Positions 1-8,666 of a DNA stretch of 64,000 nucleotides are shown here, one piece after another. The notes under the pieces were generated by a model that had not been told where the DNA came from, made no database searches, and worked only from the letters and a program-made list of their open reading frames with translations. Position 1 is the stretch's first letter. Each line of letters opens with the position of its first letter. The translations under genes and the position numbers were made by a program. This DNA comes from Streptomyces ardesiacus (GTDB lineage: Bacteria; Actinomycetota; Actinomycetes; Streptomycetales; Streptomycetaceae), in assembly GCF_003112575.1 (NCBI RefSeq), contig NZ_BEWC01000008.1:248001-312000 (forward strand). Direction: 5' to 3'.

Positions 1-1991
1 TAGCCCGGCGGCACAACGGGCCCGATCCCCTCCGGCTGCTCGAGATCGGGGCGGGGGTGGGAGGCACGAGCACGGTCCTGGTGCCCGAGCTCGACGGCCT
101 GGACGTCGACTACCTGTTCACCGACCTGTCCCACTTCTTCCTCACCGCCGCCCAGGAGAAGTTCCGGAACCACCCCTGGGTCCGCTACGGGCTGTTCGAC
201 CTCAACCGCGACTACCGCGCCCAGGGACTCGCGCCGAACTCCTTCGACGTGATCCTGCTGGCCAACGTCCTGCACAACTCGGTCCACGCCGAGCACGTCC
301 TCGCCCGGCTGCGGGAACTCCTCGCACCCGGCGGCTGGCTGGTCTTCATCGAGGCGACCCGCGACGCGTACCACGTCATGACCTCCATGGAGTTCAACGC
401 CGGTCTCCACGGCTTCGAGGACGAGCGCCGGGAGACGGGGCAGACCTTCTTCGGACGCGACCAGTGGCTGCGGATGCTCCGCGGGGCCGGCGCCGAGGTC
501 GCCTTCTGCCTGCCCGAGGAGGACAGCCCCCTGTCCCGCATCGGGCAGCACGTCTTCGCGTCCCGGTTCAAGGCCGACCGCGCCCCGCTCCGGCCCGAGG
601 CGCTCGTCGGTCATCTGCGCGACCGGCTTCCCTCGTACATGGTGCCGGCGGAGCTCCAGGTCGTGGACCGCATACCTCTCACCGGCAACGGCAAGGTCGA
701 CCGCGCCCGCCTCGGCGCGTGGACGGCCTCCGCGGCACAGGGGCGGGTCGACGAGGGCGGCGACGCGCCGCGCGCCGGCATGGAGCAGACCCTGGCCGCG
801 CTCTGGACGGACGTGCTGCCCGTCGCCTTCGTCGGCCGCGACGCCAACTTCTTCGACCTCGGCGGCGACTCGCTCCTCGTGGCGCGGCTGGTCACCAAGA
901 TGCGCGAGCGGCTTCCCGAGGCCGCCGACCTGGAATGGGACGACCTGCTCCGCCTGGTGATGAACCGGCCGACCGTGGCGGCGCTGGCCGAGCACCTCGG
1001 TGCCGCGCGCGGCGGCGCCCCCGGCCTAGCCGGGGCGGCCCCCGCCTCCCCGCTGGTCCGGATCAGCGACGGTGCCGCCGGCGCGGCGGGCACCGCCACC
1101 CGGGTCCTGGTGCACGACGGGACGGGCACCCTCATCCCCTACCGTGCGGTGATCGGCGCCCTGGGTGACCGGCTTCCCCTGGCAGGTCTCGTCGTCGACG
1201 ACATCGAGGCGTTCCTGAAGGCGGATCCGCGCACCCAGGTGGCGGAGCTGGCCGACCGGCACGCCGGGGCCCTGCTGGCCCGAGGGATCGGGCGGGTCCA
1301 CCTCGTCGGCTACTGCATGGGCGGTCTGCTGGTGCCCGAACTGGCCCGCCGGCTGACCGCCGCCGGCGCCGAGGTGAGCGGCCTGACCGTCATCAGCAGT
1401 TACCGGGTGCCGTACCTCGTGGAGGACGACCTGCTGGCCGAGTACATCTTCGCCCGGCTGATGCGGGCGGACCTCGTCGGGCTCGGTTACCCGCGGGACG
1501 AGTCGGCGACGCGCGAGCTGGTGCGGGCCGCCACCGAGCACTTCGCCGACACCGTTCCGCAGGGCAGTCTCGTCGATCGGCCCGAGTCGGTCCTGACCCG
1601 GCCCGGAAGGGAGGCGCTGCGGGCCTTCCGGGCGCTCGCCGAGCGGTCCCAGGAGGAGCGGCTGCGTGCCATTGGCGCGTCGATGCCGGTCGGGGACGCG
1701 GAACTGCGTTCCACGGAACGGCTGTCGAGGCTCTACCGCATCGTCAAGCACAGCCTCGTGTCCGTCGCCTCGCACGAGGCGACGCCCTGCGAGCTGCCCG
1801 CGACATTCGTCCGCCAGACGGGAGAGGCGGAGATCTTCCCCGGCATGCACCGCGACATGACGGACTACTGGCAGCAGGTGTGCGGCGCGGGGCTGCGCGT
1901 CGTGGACGTGCCCGGGGACCACTTCACGTGTGTGCAGCCGCCGAACGCCGAGGCCGTGGCGCGCGCCCTGCTCGAGGAGGACGGCCGGTGA
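1..1991 (+). CDS. PchF-type NRPS, C-terminal part (MT - A10 - PCP - TE), 5' truncated
   Basis: The frame is open to the left edge, so the start lies outside the window; 662 residues are visible. The first GTG at 57 is not a start: it encodes the Val inside the SAM-binding motif LEIGAGVGGTS (visible residues 13-23). Order seen: methyltransferase domain inserted in an adenylation domain, adenylation motif A10 (PLTGNGKVDR), carrier domain with FFDLGGDS (Ser about 290), then an alpha/beta-hydrolase thioesterase. The layout is that of PchF and yersiniabactin-type synthetases, where the embedded methyltransferase N-methylates the reduced thiazolidine and the TE releases the siderophore. The TE nucleophile elbow reads GYCMGG, so Cys (about residue 438) replaces the usual Ser; the later GDHF supplies the His. 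It overlaps the next gene by 4 nt (GTGA), so the two are translationally coupled. Confidence 0.93.
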   Translation, partial: ARRHNGPDPLRLLEIGAGVGGTSTVLVPELDGLDVDYLFTDLSHFFLTAAQEKFRNHPWVRYGLFDLNRDYRAQGLAPNSFDVILLANVLHNSVHAEHVLARLRELLAPGGWLVFIEATRDAYHVMTSMEFNAGLHGFEDERRETGQTFFGRDQWLRMLRGAGAEVAFCLPEEDSPLSRIGQHVFASRFKADRAPLRPEALVGHLRDRLPSYMVPAELQVVDRIPLTGNGKVDRARLGAWTASAAQGRVDEGGDAPRAGMEQTLAALWTDVLPVAFVGRDANFFDLGGDSLLVARLVTKMRERLPEAADLEWDDLLRLVMNRPTVAALAEHLGAARGGAPGLAGAAPASPLVRISDGAAGAAGTATRVLVHDGTGTLIPYRAVIGALGDRLPLAGLVVDDIEAFLKADPRTQVAELADRHAGALLARGIGRVHLVGYCMGGLLVPELARRLTAAGAEVSGLTVISSYRVPYLVEDDLLAEYIFARLMRADLVGLGYPRDESATRELVRAATEHFADTVPQGSLVDRPESVLTRPGREALRAFRALAERSQEERLRAIGASMPVGDAELRSTERLSRLYRIVKHSLVSVASHEATPCELPATFVRQTGEAEIFPGMHRDMTDYWQQVCGAGLRVVDVPGDHFTCVQPPNAEAVARALLEEDGR

Positions 1992-3145
1992 GCGGTGAGA
2001 CGCCGCTGATCGGCATCCTCGGCGGGTACGGCGCGGTCGGCGCGGCCGCCGCCCGGGTGCTCGCGGCCGAGGGAGGCTTCCGGCTGCGGATCGGTGGCCG
2101 GGACTCGGAGGCGGCGGCGCGCTGCGCCGCCGCCCTCGGCGGGCCCGCCGAGGCGAGCCGGGCCGACGCCCGGTCCGATGCGAGCCTCGAACGGTTCGCC
2201 CGGGACTGCGACGTGCTGCTGCACTGCGCGGGGCCCGCCTACGAGCTGGCCGACCGTCCGCGCCGGGCGGCGGCCGCCGCCGGAGCCGACTACGTGGACG
2301 TGATGGACGGCTGCGGCCCGGCTGCCGCACCGGCGGGCGAGCGCACGGCGGTCCTGTCGGCCGGCCTCTCGCCGGGCCTGTCCGGGCTGCTGCCCCGCCT
2401 CCTGGCGGAAGGGCGGGCCCCGTCGGGGGCCGCCCGGTTCACCGGGTACTACGTGTCGCTCGGCGCCTTCACCCGTACCGGCGCCATGGACTACCTGCTG
2501 AGTCTGGACCGCGGTTACGGCACGGCGCGCGCACAGTGGCGCGACGGGCACGTGGTGCGCGGCGCGTTGCGCGGCGCCGAGGAGCGCGTGGTGGCGGGTG
2601 TGCCGCATCCGGTGACCGTGTACCCCTATCTCACCCAGGAGCTGGTGGGCCAGGCCCGCGACCTCGGCCTCGCCGAGGCCCGCTGGTACAGCGGCTTCGA
2701 CGGGCATCACCTGTTCGACGCGCTCAACCGCGGCCGGTCCGGCGACGACCGGGCGGGCACTCTGGAGGCGCGGGCGGCCGGCGTCGTGCGGGCCAGCACA
2801 CTGGACGCCCTGGGGCGTTCGCCGTATCACGTGCTGTGCGGCGTCCTGGAACTGCCCGGCCACGGCCCCGGCCCCGACCGCGCTCCCGCGCGCCGCGTGG
2901 TGATCCGCGGCGCGGACGGCTCGGCGATGACCGGTGTGGTGGGCGCGGTCGCGGCGCGCGAGGTGGCCCGGGGACGCGTGCCCCGGGGTGTGCACCGGGC
3001 CGCGCGGGTACTGCCCGCCCGGGGCGTCCTGGACGCGCTGCGGCGGCATCTGCCCGGCACGACCGTCACCTTCTCCGACGACGTGGACGTATCCGCCGCG
3101 GACGTGACCCCCACCGCCCAGGTCATGGAGGAAGGCGTGCTGTGA
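1988..3145 (+). CDS. Thiazoline reductase, PchK-like (copy 1)
   Basis: 385 residues from a GTG that overlaps the stop of the NRPS gene. The N-terminus has a Rossmann nucleotide-binding motif (LIGILGGYGAVG) of the saccharopine-dehydrogenase-like type found in PchK, the NAD(P)H-dependent thiazoline reductase proposed for enantiopyochelin, and unlike the Gfo/Idh-type PchG/Irp3. It should reduce the second thiazoline to a thiazolidine so that the NRPS methyltransferase can act on the nitrogen. Coupling to the NRPS suggests this is the copy needed for production. In S. venezuelae one of two PchK homologues was reported as essential and the other dispensable; matching this copy to the essential one is inference. 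A second homologue lies at 16607-17779. The central segment RWYSGFDGHH is not kept in that copy. Confidence 0.85.
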   Translation: MSGETPLIGILGGYGAVGAAAARVLAAEGGFRLRIGGRDSEAAARCAAALGGPAEASRADARSDASLERFARDCDVLLHCAGPAYELADRPRRAAAAAGADYVDVMDGCGPAAAPAGERTAVLSAGLSPGLSGLLPRLLAEGRAPSGAARFTGYYVSLGAFTRTGAMDYLLSLDRGYGTARAQWRDGHVVRGALRGAEERVVAGVPHPVTVYPYLTQELVGQARDLGLAEARWYSGFDGHHLFDALNRGRSGDDRAGTLEARAAGVVRASTLDALGRSPYHVLCGVLELPGHGPGPDRAPARRVVIRGADGSAMTGVVGAVAAREVARGRVPRGVHRAARVLPARGVLDALRRHLPGTTVTFSDDVDVSAADVTPTAQVMEEGVL

Positions 3146-3160
3146 CGCGCCCGGAGCAGG

Positions 3161-3199
3161 CACGGGGCGCGGCGGGTCCACGGCCCGCCGCGCCCCGTG
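3161..3199. terminator. Bidirectional terminator between convergent genes
   Basis: A perfect 16-bp inverted repeat: arms CACGGGGCGCGGCGGG (3161-3176) and its complement (3184-3199) around a 7-base loop. It sits in the 69-bp gap between the convergent reductase and radical-SAM genes. It has no U-tract, as is common for Streptomyces terminators. Confidence 0.85.
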
Positions 3200-3214
3200 G
3201 CCGGGATGCCGGTG

Positions 3215-4819
3215 TCAGATCGGTTCGCAGACCAACCGGCTCCCCGGCGGCGCGAGTTCCACGCCGAAGTCCCTGAGCCGGCGGAGGTTGTCACGGACGA
3301 CCGCAGCCCCCTCGTCCAGGTCGGTGTAGTCCAGGGGGGCCATGGCCATCCGCTCCAGGCACTTCTCCACCGCGATGTTGGCGGCGTGGTCGTGGCGGGG
3401 CATCAGCCAGTGCTGGTAGTCGTGCTGCCAGAGACTGAGCACGGTCTTGTCGTTGGTCAGCCGCACCTTGTCGAGGGTCTCCTTCTGCAGCCGGGCCGCC
3501 TGCGCGCTGTCCATGCCGATGTGGGACCAGGGCGAGGCGGGATCGGTGGGGTCGTCCGCCACGATCCGCAGTTCCTCCCGGTCCTGCCACAGCGGCATGG
3601 TCTCGTCGGTGATGGAGAACTTGGAGAGCGCGTAGTGCCCGGAGTACTCCCGCAGGAGGTAGTCCTGCGTGTCCCGGAACATCTCCGGGTCCTCGCCCGG
3701 GTAACCGACGATGAAGAGACCGTAGTACGACATCCCGCTCTGGCTGAGCAGCTCGACGGCCCTGCGGTTCTGCTTGACCGAGACGCGCTTGCTCATGCGC
3801 TTCAGCGTGCCGTCGTTCATCGACTCGAAGCCGATGTGGAGCTGGAAGCAGTGCGAGGCCACGAGACCGGCCACCACGTCCGCCGAATTGAGTGTGTTGG
3901 CGCGGCTGAAACCCTCCCACCTCGGTACACCTGAATTCGGGAGGATCTCCAGGAGGCGGCGCAGCCGGGTCGGCGGAATGGTGAAGGTTGAATCCATCGC
4001 CGAAATGACGTCCGCGCCGTTCTGGTCGGCGTAGGAGATCCAGTCGTCGCGTATCTTCTCGGCGGATTTGTATCGCCATTTGGGTGAAGCCGCGGGAAAC
4101 GAACAAAATTTGCAGTCGAACGGACAGCCCCGCATCGACTCGTAGGGGACGATCGCCTGATCGCCGAGGACCCGCGGGGAGGGGAAGTCGTCGATGTCGA
4201 CGTACTCGACGGGATTGATGCGGATGGTGTCCCCGTCGCGCCACACGAGGTTCGGCACGGCGCTCAGCTCGCCCCGGCCCGCCAGCGCGTCCAGGGTCTG
4301 GGGCAGGGCGATCTCGCCGTCGCCGCGGACCACCGCGAGGATCTCCGCGAAGTCCCGCATGGCCGCCATGAACTTGAGATTGGTGAACTGCCCACCGGCC
4401 ACGATCGGCGTGCCGGGGAGGTTTTCCCGGACCCACCGCACGGCCGAGGCCAGGATCGGGCCGTTCCAGATGTACGTGGTCGACAGGAGCACCACGTCGA
4501 CGTCGCCCGCCGGCGCCTTGGCGCGGCCCTCCCAGACGTCCCCGAGGTCCAGACGCTCGAAACCGTGGCCGCTGTTCTCCAGGATGGACAGGAGGGTGAC
4601 CGTCGTCAGGTGGGGCGTCGTGGCCGAACGCGGCCTGAGCAGGGCGTAGTCGCGCCCGTGCTGGGTGAAGGCGAGCCGCCGCAGATCGAGGTCCGCGTGT
4701 CCGGCCCTCCGGAGCATCTCCCGGGCCGCGTCGGACTGGTGCGCGGTGAAAAGCGAACCCTCCAGATACGGCGAATTGAGATTTGCGGGTCCGAGCCCGC
4801 TCAGCAGTAGAAAGCGCAC
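3215..4819 (-). CDS. Cobalamin-dependent (class B) radical-SAM C-methylase
   Basis: 534 residues. I chose the GTG at 4819 because a CAGGAGAG ribosome site lies about 10 nt upstream and the protein then opens with RFLLLSGLGPANLN, typical of this family; an upstream in-frame ATG would add 27 residues. The N-terminal third resembles a B12-binding fold, without an obvious DxHxxG, so cobalamin may bind base-off. The radical-SAM cluster motif is MRGCPFDCKFCSF. Class B enzymes methylate unactivated carbons. A homologue in the S. venezuelae watasemycin cluster was reported to C-methylate a thiazoline, turning thiazostatin into watasemycin, and the same role fits here. It is transcribed away from the ABC exporter operon and converges on the reductase gene. 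Confidence 0.88.
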   Translation of the reverse strand: MRFLLLSGLGPANLNSPYLEGSLFTAHQSDAAREMLRRAGHADLDLRRLAFTQHGRDYALLRPRSATTPHLTTVTLLSILENSGHGFERLDLGDVWEGRAKAPAGDVDVVLLSTTYIWNGPILASAVRWVRENLPGTPIVAGGQFTNLKFMAAMRDFAEILAVVRGDGEIALPQTLDALAGRGELSAVPNLVWRDGDTIRINPVEYVDIDDFPSPRVLGDQAIVPYESMRGCPFDCKFCSFPAASPKWRYKSAEKIRDDWISYADQNGADVISAMDSTFTIPPTRLRRLLEILPNSGVPRWEGFSRANTLNSADVVAGLVASHCFQLHIGFESMNDGTLKRMSKRVSVKQNRRAVELLSQSGMSYYGLFIVGYPGEDPEMFRDTQDYLLREYSGHYALSKFSITDETMPLWQDREELRIVADDPTDPASPWSHIGMDSAQAARLQKETLDKVRLTNDKTVLSLWQHDYQHWLMPRHDHAANIAVEKCLERMAMAPLDYTDLDEGAAVVRDNLRRLRDFGVELAPPGSRLVCEPI

Positions 4820-4989
4820 GCGTCCCAGCTCTCCTGTGGTGAGGGTGGTGGTCGCCCCGGGCAGGGGTTCAGGCGATCGTTCCAGGCCACTTCTGGGCAT
4901 CGTCTGGACGGAATCTCCGTGCCCCGATTCGCGGGGCGGCGCGGGTGCCGGGGCGCGTGGAAGCCGCTGGGCGGCGTTCCCGGCGCCGC

Positions 4990-5019
4990 TTGCGAGGCCG
5001 GTTCTTATACGTGTAAAGT
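4990..5019 (+). promoter_or_regulatory. Promoter with operator-like site for the exporter/NRPS operon
   Basis: In the 292-bp divergent gap. TTGCGA (4990-4995), an 18-bp spacer and TAAAGT (5014-5019) make a plausible sigma-70 promoter reading toward the ABC genes. The near-palindrome TTATACGTGTAA (5005-5016) fills the spacer and the -10 region. It matches RTACNYGTAA, also seen at 18589-18615 and 36711-36720, so a TetR-type repressor site is likely. No iron box was seen here. Confidence 0.5.
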
Positions 5020-5111
5020 TATTGCTGTCTCTTCATGGATCTTGCCGTCCGGCCGCGACAGCGTCGCCCGCTTCCGGTCCGGACGGCCGTGCCCGAAAGG
5101 TGGGGAATCCC

Positions 5112-6953
5112 ATGGCCACGGCAGAGGGTCTGCACAGCCGTGCCGAGGGGAGGGAGGTGGCGGACGGCGGCGGTCCGGAGAGCGATGCGGGAGGTCCGGC
5201 CGCGACCTCCCGGCAGGTGCTCCTGCGCTTGCTCCGCCCCTACCGCACCAGCCTCGTCGCCGTCTTCGCCCTCCAGATCGTCAGCTCCCTGGCCGGTCTC
5301 GCGCCGTTGATCGCGGTGGTCGAACTCGGCCGCGTACTGCTCGCCCCCGGACCGGTGGACCACGGCGCCGCCTGGCTCGCCGTCTGGCTCGGCGTGGGCG
5401 GCCTGCTCCTGCGCGTCGTACTCGCCGCAGCCTCCGGCGGCATCGCCCACCTCGTCGACGGCCGGCTCCAGCTCTCACTGCGGCGGCTGCTCGCCCAGCG
5501 CCTCGGCAAGGTACCGCTCGGCTGGTACTCGCACCGCAGCTCCGGAGAGATCAACGGCGTGGTGCAGGGCGACGTCGACCAACTGCACCACCTCATCGCC
5601 CATGCGCCCGTCGAGGCCACCTCCGCCGTCGTCGTCCCCCTCGCCTCGCTCGGGTACCTCGCCTGGGTGGACTGGCGGTTGACGCTCGTCGCGCTCGTGC
5701 CGGTGCTCCTCGGCCTCGCTCTGCAGCGCCTGCTGCAGAGCGAGGACCGGCAGCGGGAGGGACGCAGGATGGGGGAGGCCATGGGGCGCATCGGCGCCGC
5801 CTCCGTCGAGTTCGTCGAGGGCATCTCGGTCGTCAAGACCTTCGGCGGCGGCGGGCAGGCCCATCAGCGCTACCGCAAGGCCGCGGACGCCTTCGCCGAC
5901 TTCTTCCTCACCTACGTGGCGGGCGCCGCGGGCCTCGCCTCGCTGGCGGCCCTGGTGCTCTCCCCGCCGTTCGTCCTGCTGCTCGTCCTCGGCGGCGGTA
6001 CGGCACTGATCGCGGCCGACGCCATGCCCCCCGCCGATCTGCTGCCGTTCCCGCTGCTCGCCGTCGCGCTGACGGCGCCCATCGCCGCGCTCGGCCACGG
6101 CCTGGACAACGTGCACGCCGCCGAGCGGTCGGCCGAGCGGATCCGGGACATGCTGAGCGTGCCGCCGCTGTCCGAGCCGGTGACGCCCGCCGAGCCGCAC
6201 GGCGACCGCGTGGAGTTCCGCGGCGTCGGCTTCGCCTACGACTCCGGCCGCCCGGTGCTCCGCGGGATCGACCTGGTCCTCGAACCGGGCACCGTCACCG
6301 CGCTCGTCGGCCCCTCGGGCGCCGGGAAGTCCACGCTGGCCCAACTGGTGCCGCGCTTCTCCGACCCGACCAGCGGATCCGTGCTCCTGGGCGGTGCCGA
6401 CCTCCGAGACATCCCCAGCGAGCGGCTGTACCGCCACGTCTCCTTCGTCCTCCAGGACGTCCGGCTGCTGCGCGCCGGCATCGCCGAGAACATCGCCCTC
6501 GCCGTCCCGGAAGCCGATCGCGCCGCCGTCGAGCGGGTGGCACGCGTCGCGGGCATCCACGAGCGCGTCCAGGCGATGCCCCGCGGATACGACTCCGTGA
6601 TCGGCGAGGACGTGGGACTCTCCGGCGGCGAGGCGCAACGCCTCTCCATCGCCCGGGCGCTGCTGGTCGACGCCCCGGTGCTGGTCCTGGACGAGGCGAT
6701 GTCCTTCGCCGACGCCAAGACCGAGGCCGAGATCCGCGCCGCCCTCGCCAACCTCGTCCGGGGCCGCACGCAACTGGTGATCGCCCACCGGCTGGAGACC
6801 GTCGCCCAGGCCGACCGGATCGTCGTCATGGAGGAGGGCCGGATCGTGGAGAGCGGTACCTATCACGAACTGCTGGCTCTGGACGGGAAGTTCGCCGCCA
6901 TGTGGCGCGCCCGGCGCGCGCACGGCGGCCAGAAGAGGGAGATCCACCGATGA
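5112..6953 (+). CDS. ABC exporter half-transporter (TM + NBD), first of pair
   Basis: 613 residues from an ATG preceded by AAAGGTGGGG. A six-helix membrane domain (about residues 35-330) is followed by an ATPase domain with Walker A GPSGAGKST (about 400), signature LSGGEAQRLS, and switch His in IAHRLE. The Walker B/D-loop reads DEAMSFAD rather than DEATSALD; the catalytic Glu is kept. Paired half-transporters in one operon are typical of pyochelin and yersiniabactin clusters (PchH/PchI, YbtP/YbtQ), where they move the siderophore or its ferric complex across the membrane. Direction here cannot be read from sequence. The stop overlaps the next start (ATGA). It is the first gene of a collinear run of five biosynthetic and transport genes. 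Confidence 0.9.
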   Translation: MATAEGLHSRAEGREVADGGGPESDAGGPAATSRQVLLRLLRPYRTSLVAVFALQIVSSLAGLAPLIAVVELGRVLLAPGPVDHGAAWLAVWLGVGGLLLRVVLAAASGGIAHLVDGRLQLSLRRLLAQRLGKVPLGWYSHRSSGEINGVVQGDVDQLHHLIAHAPVEATSAVVVPLASLGYLAWVDWRLTLVALVPVLLGLALQRLLQSEDRQREGRRMGEAMGRIGAASVEFVEGISVVKTFGGGGQAHQRYRKAADAFADFFLTYVAGAAGLASLAALVLSPPFVLLLVLGGGTALIAADAMPPADLLPFPLLAVALTAPIAALGHGLDNVHAAERSAERIRDMLSVPPLSEPVTPAEPHGDRVEFRGVGFAYDSGRPVLRGIDLVLEPGTVTALVGPSGAGKSTLAQLVPRFSDPTSGSVLLGGADLRDIPSERLYRHVSFVLQDVRLLRAGIAENIALAVPEADRAAVERVARVAGIHERVQAMPRGYDSVIGEDVGLSGGEAQRLSIARALLVDAPVLVLDEAMSFADAKTEAEIRAALANLVRGRTQLVIAHRLETVAQADRIVVMEEGRIVESGTYHELLALDGKFAAMWRARRAHGGQKREIHR

Positions 6954-8659
6954 TCAGGCTGCTGCTGAGGGTCCTGGGCGAGCGGCACTCGGGTCCCCTG
7001 CGCCGCACCGTGGCGCTCATGTCCGTCTGCGCCGTCGTGGAGGGACTGTCCTACGCGTTGCTCATCCCGCTCCTGCGGGCCCTGCTCGACGACGACGCGC
7101 GGGCCGCCTGGCCGTGGCTGGCGGCGTTCGCCGTGGCCGTCCTCGTGGTCTCCGTGCTCGGCTACTTCAGTGACAAGTCCGGGTTCCGCACCGGCGGTGA
7201 GCTCTCCCGGGGTCTGCACCACCGCCTCGGCGACCACCTCGCCAGGCTGCCGCTGGGCTGGTTCACCCCCGGCCGGATCGGGGACGTCTCCGGGCTCACC
7301 AGCCGCAGCGTGATGGAGGTCATGTCGGTACCGGCTCACCGGCTGCGACCCCTGATCAACGCCACTCTGATCCCGCTGTCCGTGGTCGTGGTGCTCTTCT
7401 TCTTCGACTGGCGCCTCGCCGTCGCCGGCCTCGTCGCCGCTCCGCTGATCGCCGGAGTGCAGCGCTGGACGTCGAAGGCGACCGCCCGCCAGGACGCCGA
7501 GCGGGCACGCAGCAGCGACGAGGCCGCCGGCCGGGTCGTCGAGTTCGTCCGCGCCCAGCCGGTGCTGCGCGCCGGCGGCCGGACGGGCGAGCGCTTCGGG
7601 CTCCTGGACGACGCGCTGCACGAGCAGTGGCGCAGCGGCCGGCGCGCGGCGCTGAGCGGTGTTCCCGGCATGCTCGGCCTGACCTTCTCCGTCCAGGCCG
7701 TCTTCACCGCCGTCCTCGCGCTGGGCGTGTACCTCACGCTGGACGGCGACCTCGGTGCCCCGGAGCTTCTGGCGATCATGGTCCTGGCGGCACGTTGTGT
7801 CGAACCCCTGCTCTCCCTCGCCGACCTCGGCGGCATCATGCGGGTCTCCCGGGGCGAACTGGAGCGCATCGACGCGGTTCTGACCGAGCCGCCGCTGCCG
7901 CGCGCCGAGCGGCCGGCGGTTCCGGCCCACGACGGCGTACGGCTGGAGTCGGTCGGCTTCCGGCGCGGTGACCGCCAAGTGCTGGACGGGCTCAGCCTGA
8001 ACGTGGAGCCCGGTCGGCGGGTAGCCGTGGTCGGGTCCTCGGGCGCGGGCAAGAGCACCCTGATCCAGCTCGTCGCCCGGTTCCACGACGTCGACTCGGG
8101 CGTGGTGCGCCTCGGCGGAGTGGACGTGCGCGACATCGACAGCGAGGAGCTGATGTCCCGCCTCTCCATGGTCTTCCAGGACGTCTACCTCTTCGAGGGC
8201 ACCATCGAGGACAACGTCCGGGTCGGCCGGCCGGACGCCACCTTCGAGGAGGTGCGGGCGGCGGCCGCGGCGGCGTCCCTGGACGAGGTGGTGGACCGGC
8301 TGCCCGACGGCTGGGCCACCCAGGTCGGCGAGGGCGGCGCCGCGCTGTCCGGAGGTGAGCGGCAGCGGGTGTCGATCGCGCGCGCCCTGCTGAAGGACGC
8401 CCCCGTGCTGCTGCTCGACGAGGCCACGTCGGCACTCGACCCGGAGAGCGAGGCGGCGGTCCAGGCGGGCCTCGACCGGCTCATGGCCGACCGTACGACC
8501 ATCATGGTCGCCCACCGTCTCAGCACCGTCGAGAGCGCCGATCTGATCGTCTTCCTGGAGGACGGCCGCATCGCGGAGCAGGGCACGCACGAGGAACTCG
8601 TCCGGCGCGGCGGCCGGTACGCCGATTTCTGGAGAATCGCCGCACACGCGGTGGCCTGA
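6950..8659 (+). CDS. ABC exporter half-transporter (TM + NBD), second of pair
   Basis: 569 residues, ATG overlapping the previous stop by 4 nt. Membrane domain to about residue 310, then an ATPase domain with Walker A GSSGAGKST, signature LSGGERQRVS, Walker B LLLDEATSALD and switch IVMAHRLST-like segment (IMVAHRLST). All ATPase motifs are canonical, unlike the partner's D-loop. The two almost certainly form a heterodimeric exporter of the PchH/PchI type, linked by position to the siderophore. It is separated from the NRPS start by only 7 nt, so the operon continues without a break. Confidence 0.9.
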   Translation: MIRLLLRVLGERHSGPLRRTVALMSVCAVVEGLSYALLIPLLRALLDDDARAAWPWLAAFAVAVLVVSVLGYFSDKSGFRTGGELSRGLHHRLGDHLARLPLGWFTPGRIGDVSGLTSRSVMEVMSVPAHRLRPLINATLIPLSVVVVLFFFDWRLAVAGLVAAPLIAGVQRWTSKATARQDAERARSSDEAAGRVVEFVRAQPVLRAGGRTGERFGLLDDALHEQWRSGRRAALSGVPGMLGLTFSVQAVFTAVLALGVYLTLDGDLGAPELLAIMVLAARCVEPLLSLADLGGIMRVSRGELERIDAVLTEPPLPRAERPAVPAHDGVRLESVGFRRGDRQVLDGLSLNVEPGRRVAVVGSSGAGKSTLIQLVARFHDVDSGVVRLGGVDVRDIDSEELMSRLSMVFQDVYLFEGTIEDNVRVGRPDATFEEVRAAAAAASLDEVVDRLPDGWATQVGEGGAALSGGERQRVSIARALLKDAPVLLLDEATSALDPESEAAVQAGLDRLMADRTTIMVAHRLSTVESADLIVFLEDGRIAEQGTHEELVRRGGRYADFWRIAAHAVA

Positions 8660-8666
8660 AGGCACG

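Noticed and set aside
57-59. GTG at 57 as the start of the first NRPS gene
   Set aside because: It is a Val codon inside the SAM-binding motif and the frame stays open to base 3.
4919-8659. A single 1246-codon open frame on the plus strand across both ABC genes
   Set aside because: Only its part from 6950 is real. The upstream part is an Arg/Pro-rich shadow of the first ABC gene, which is in another frame with all its motifs.
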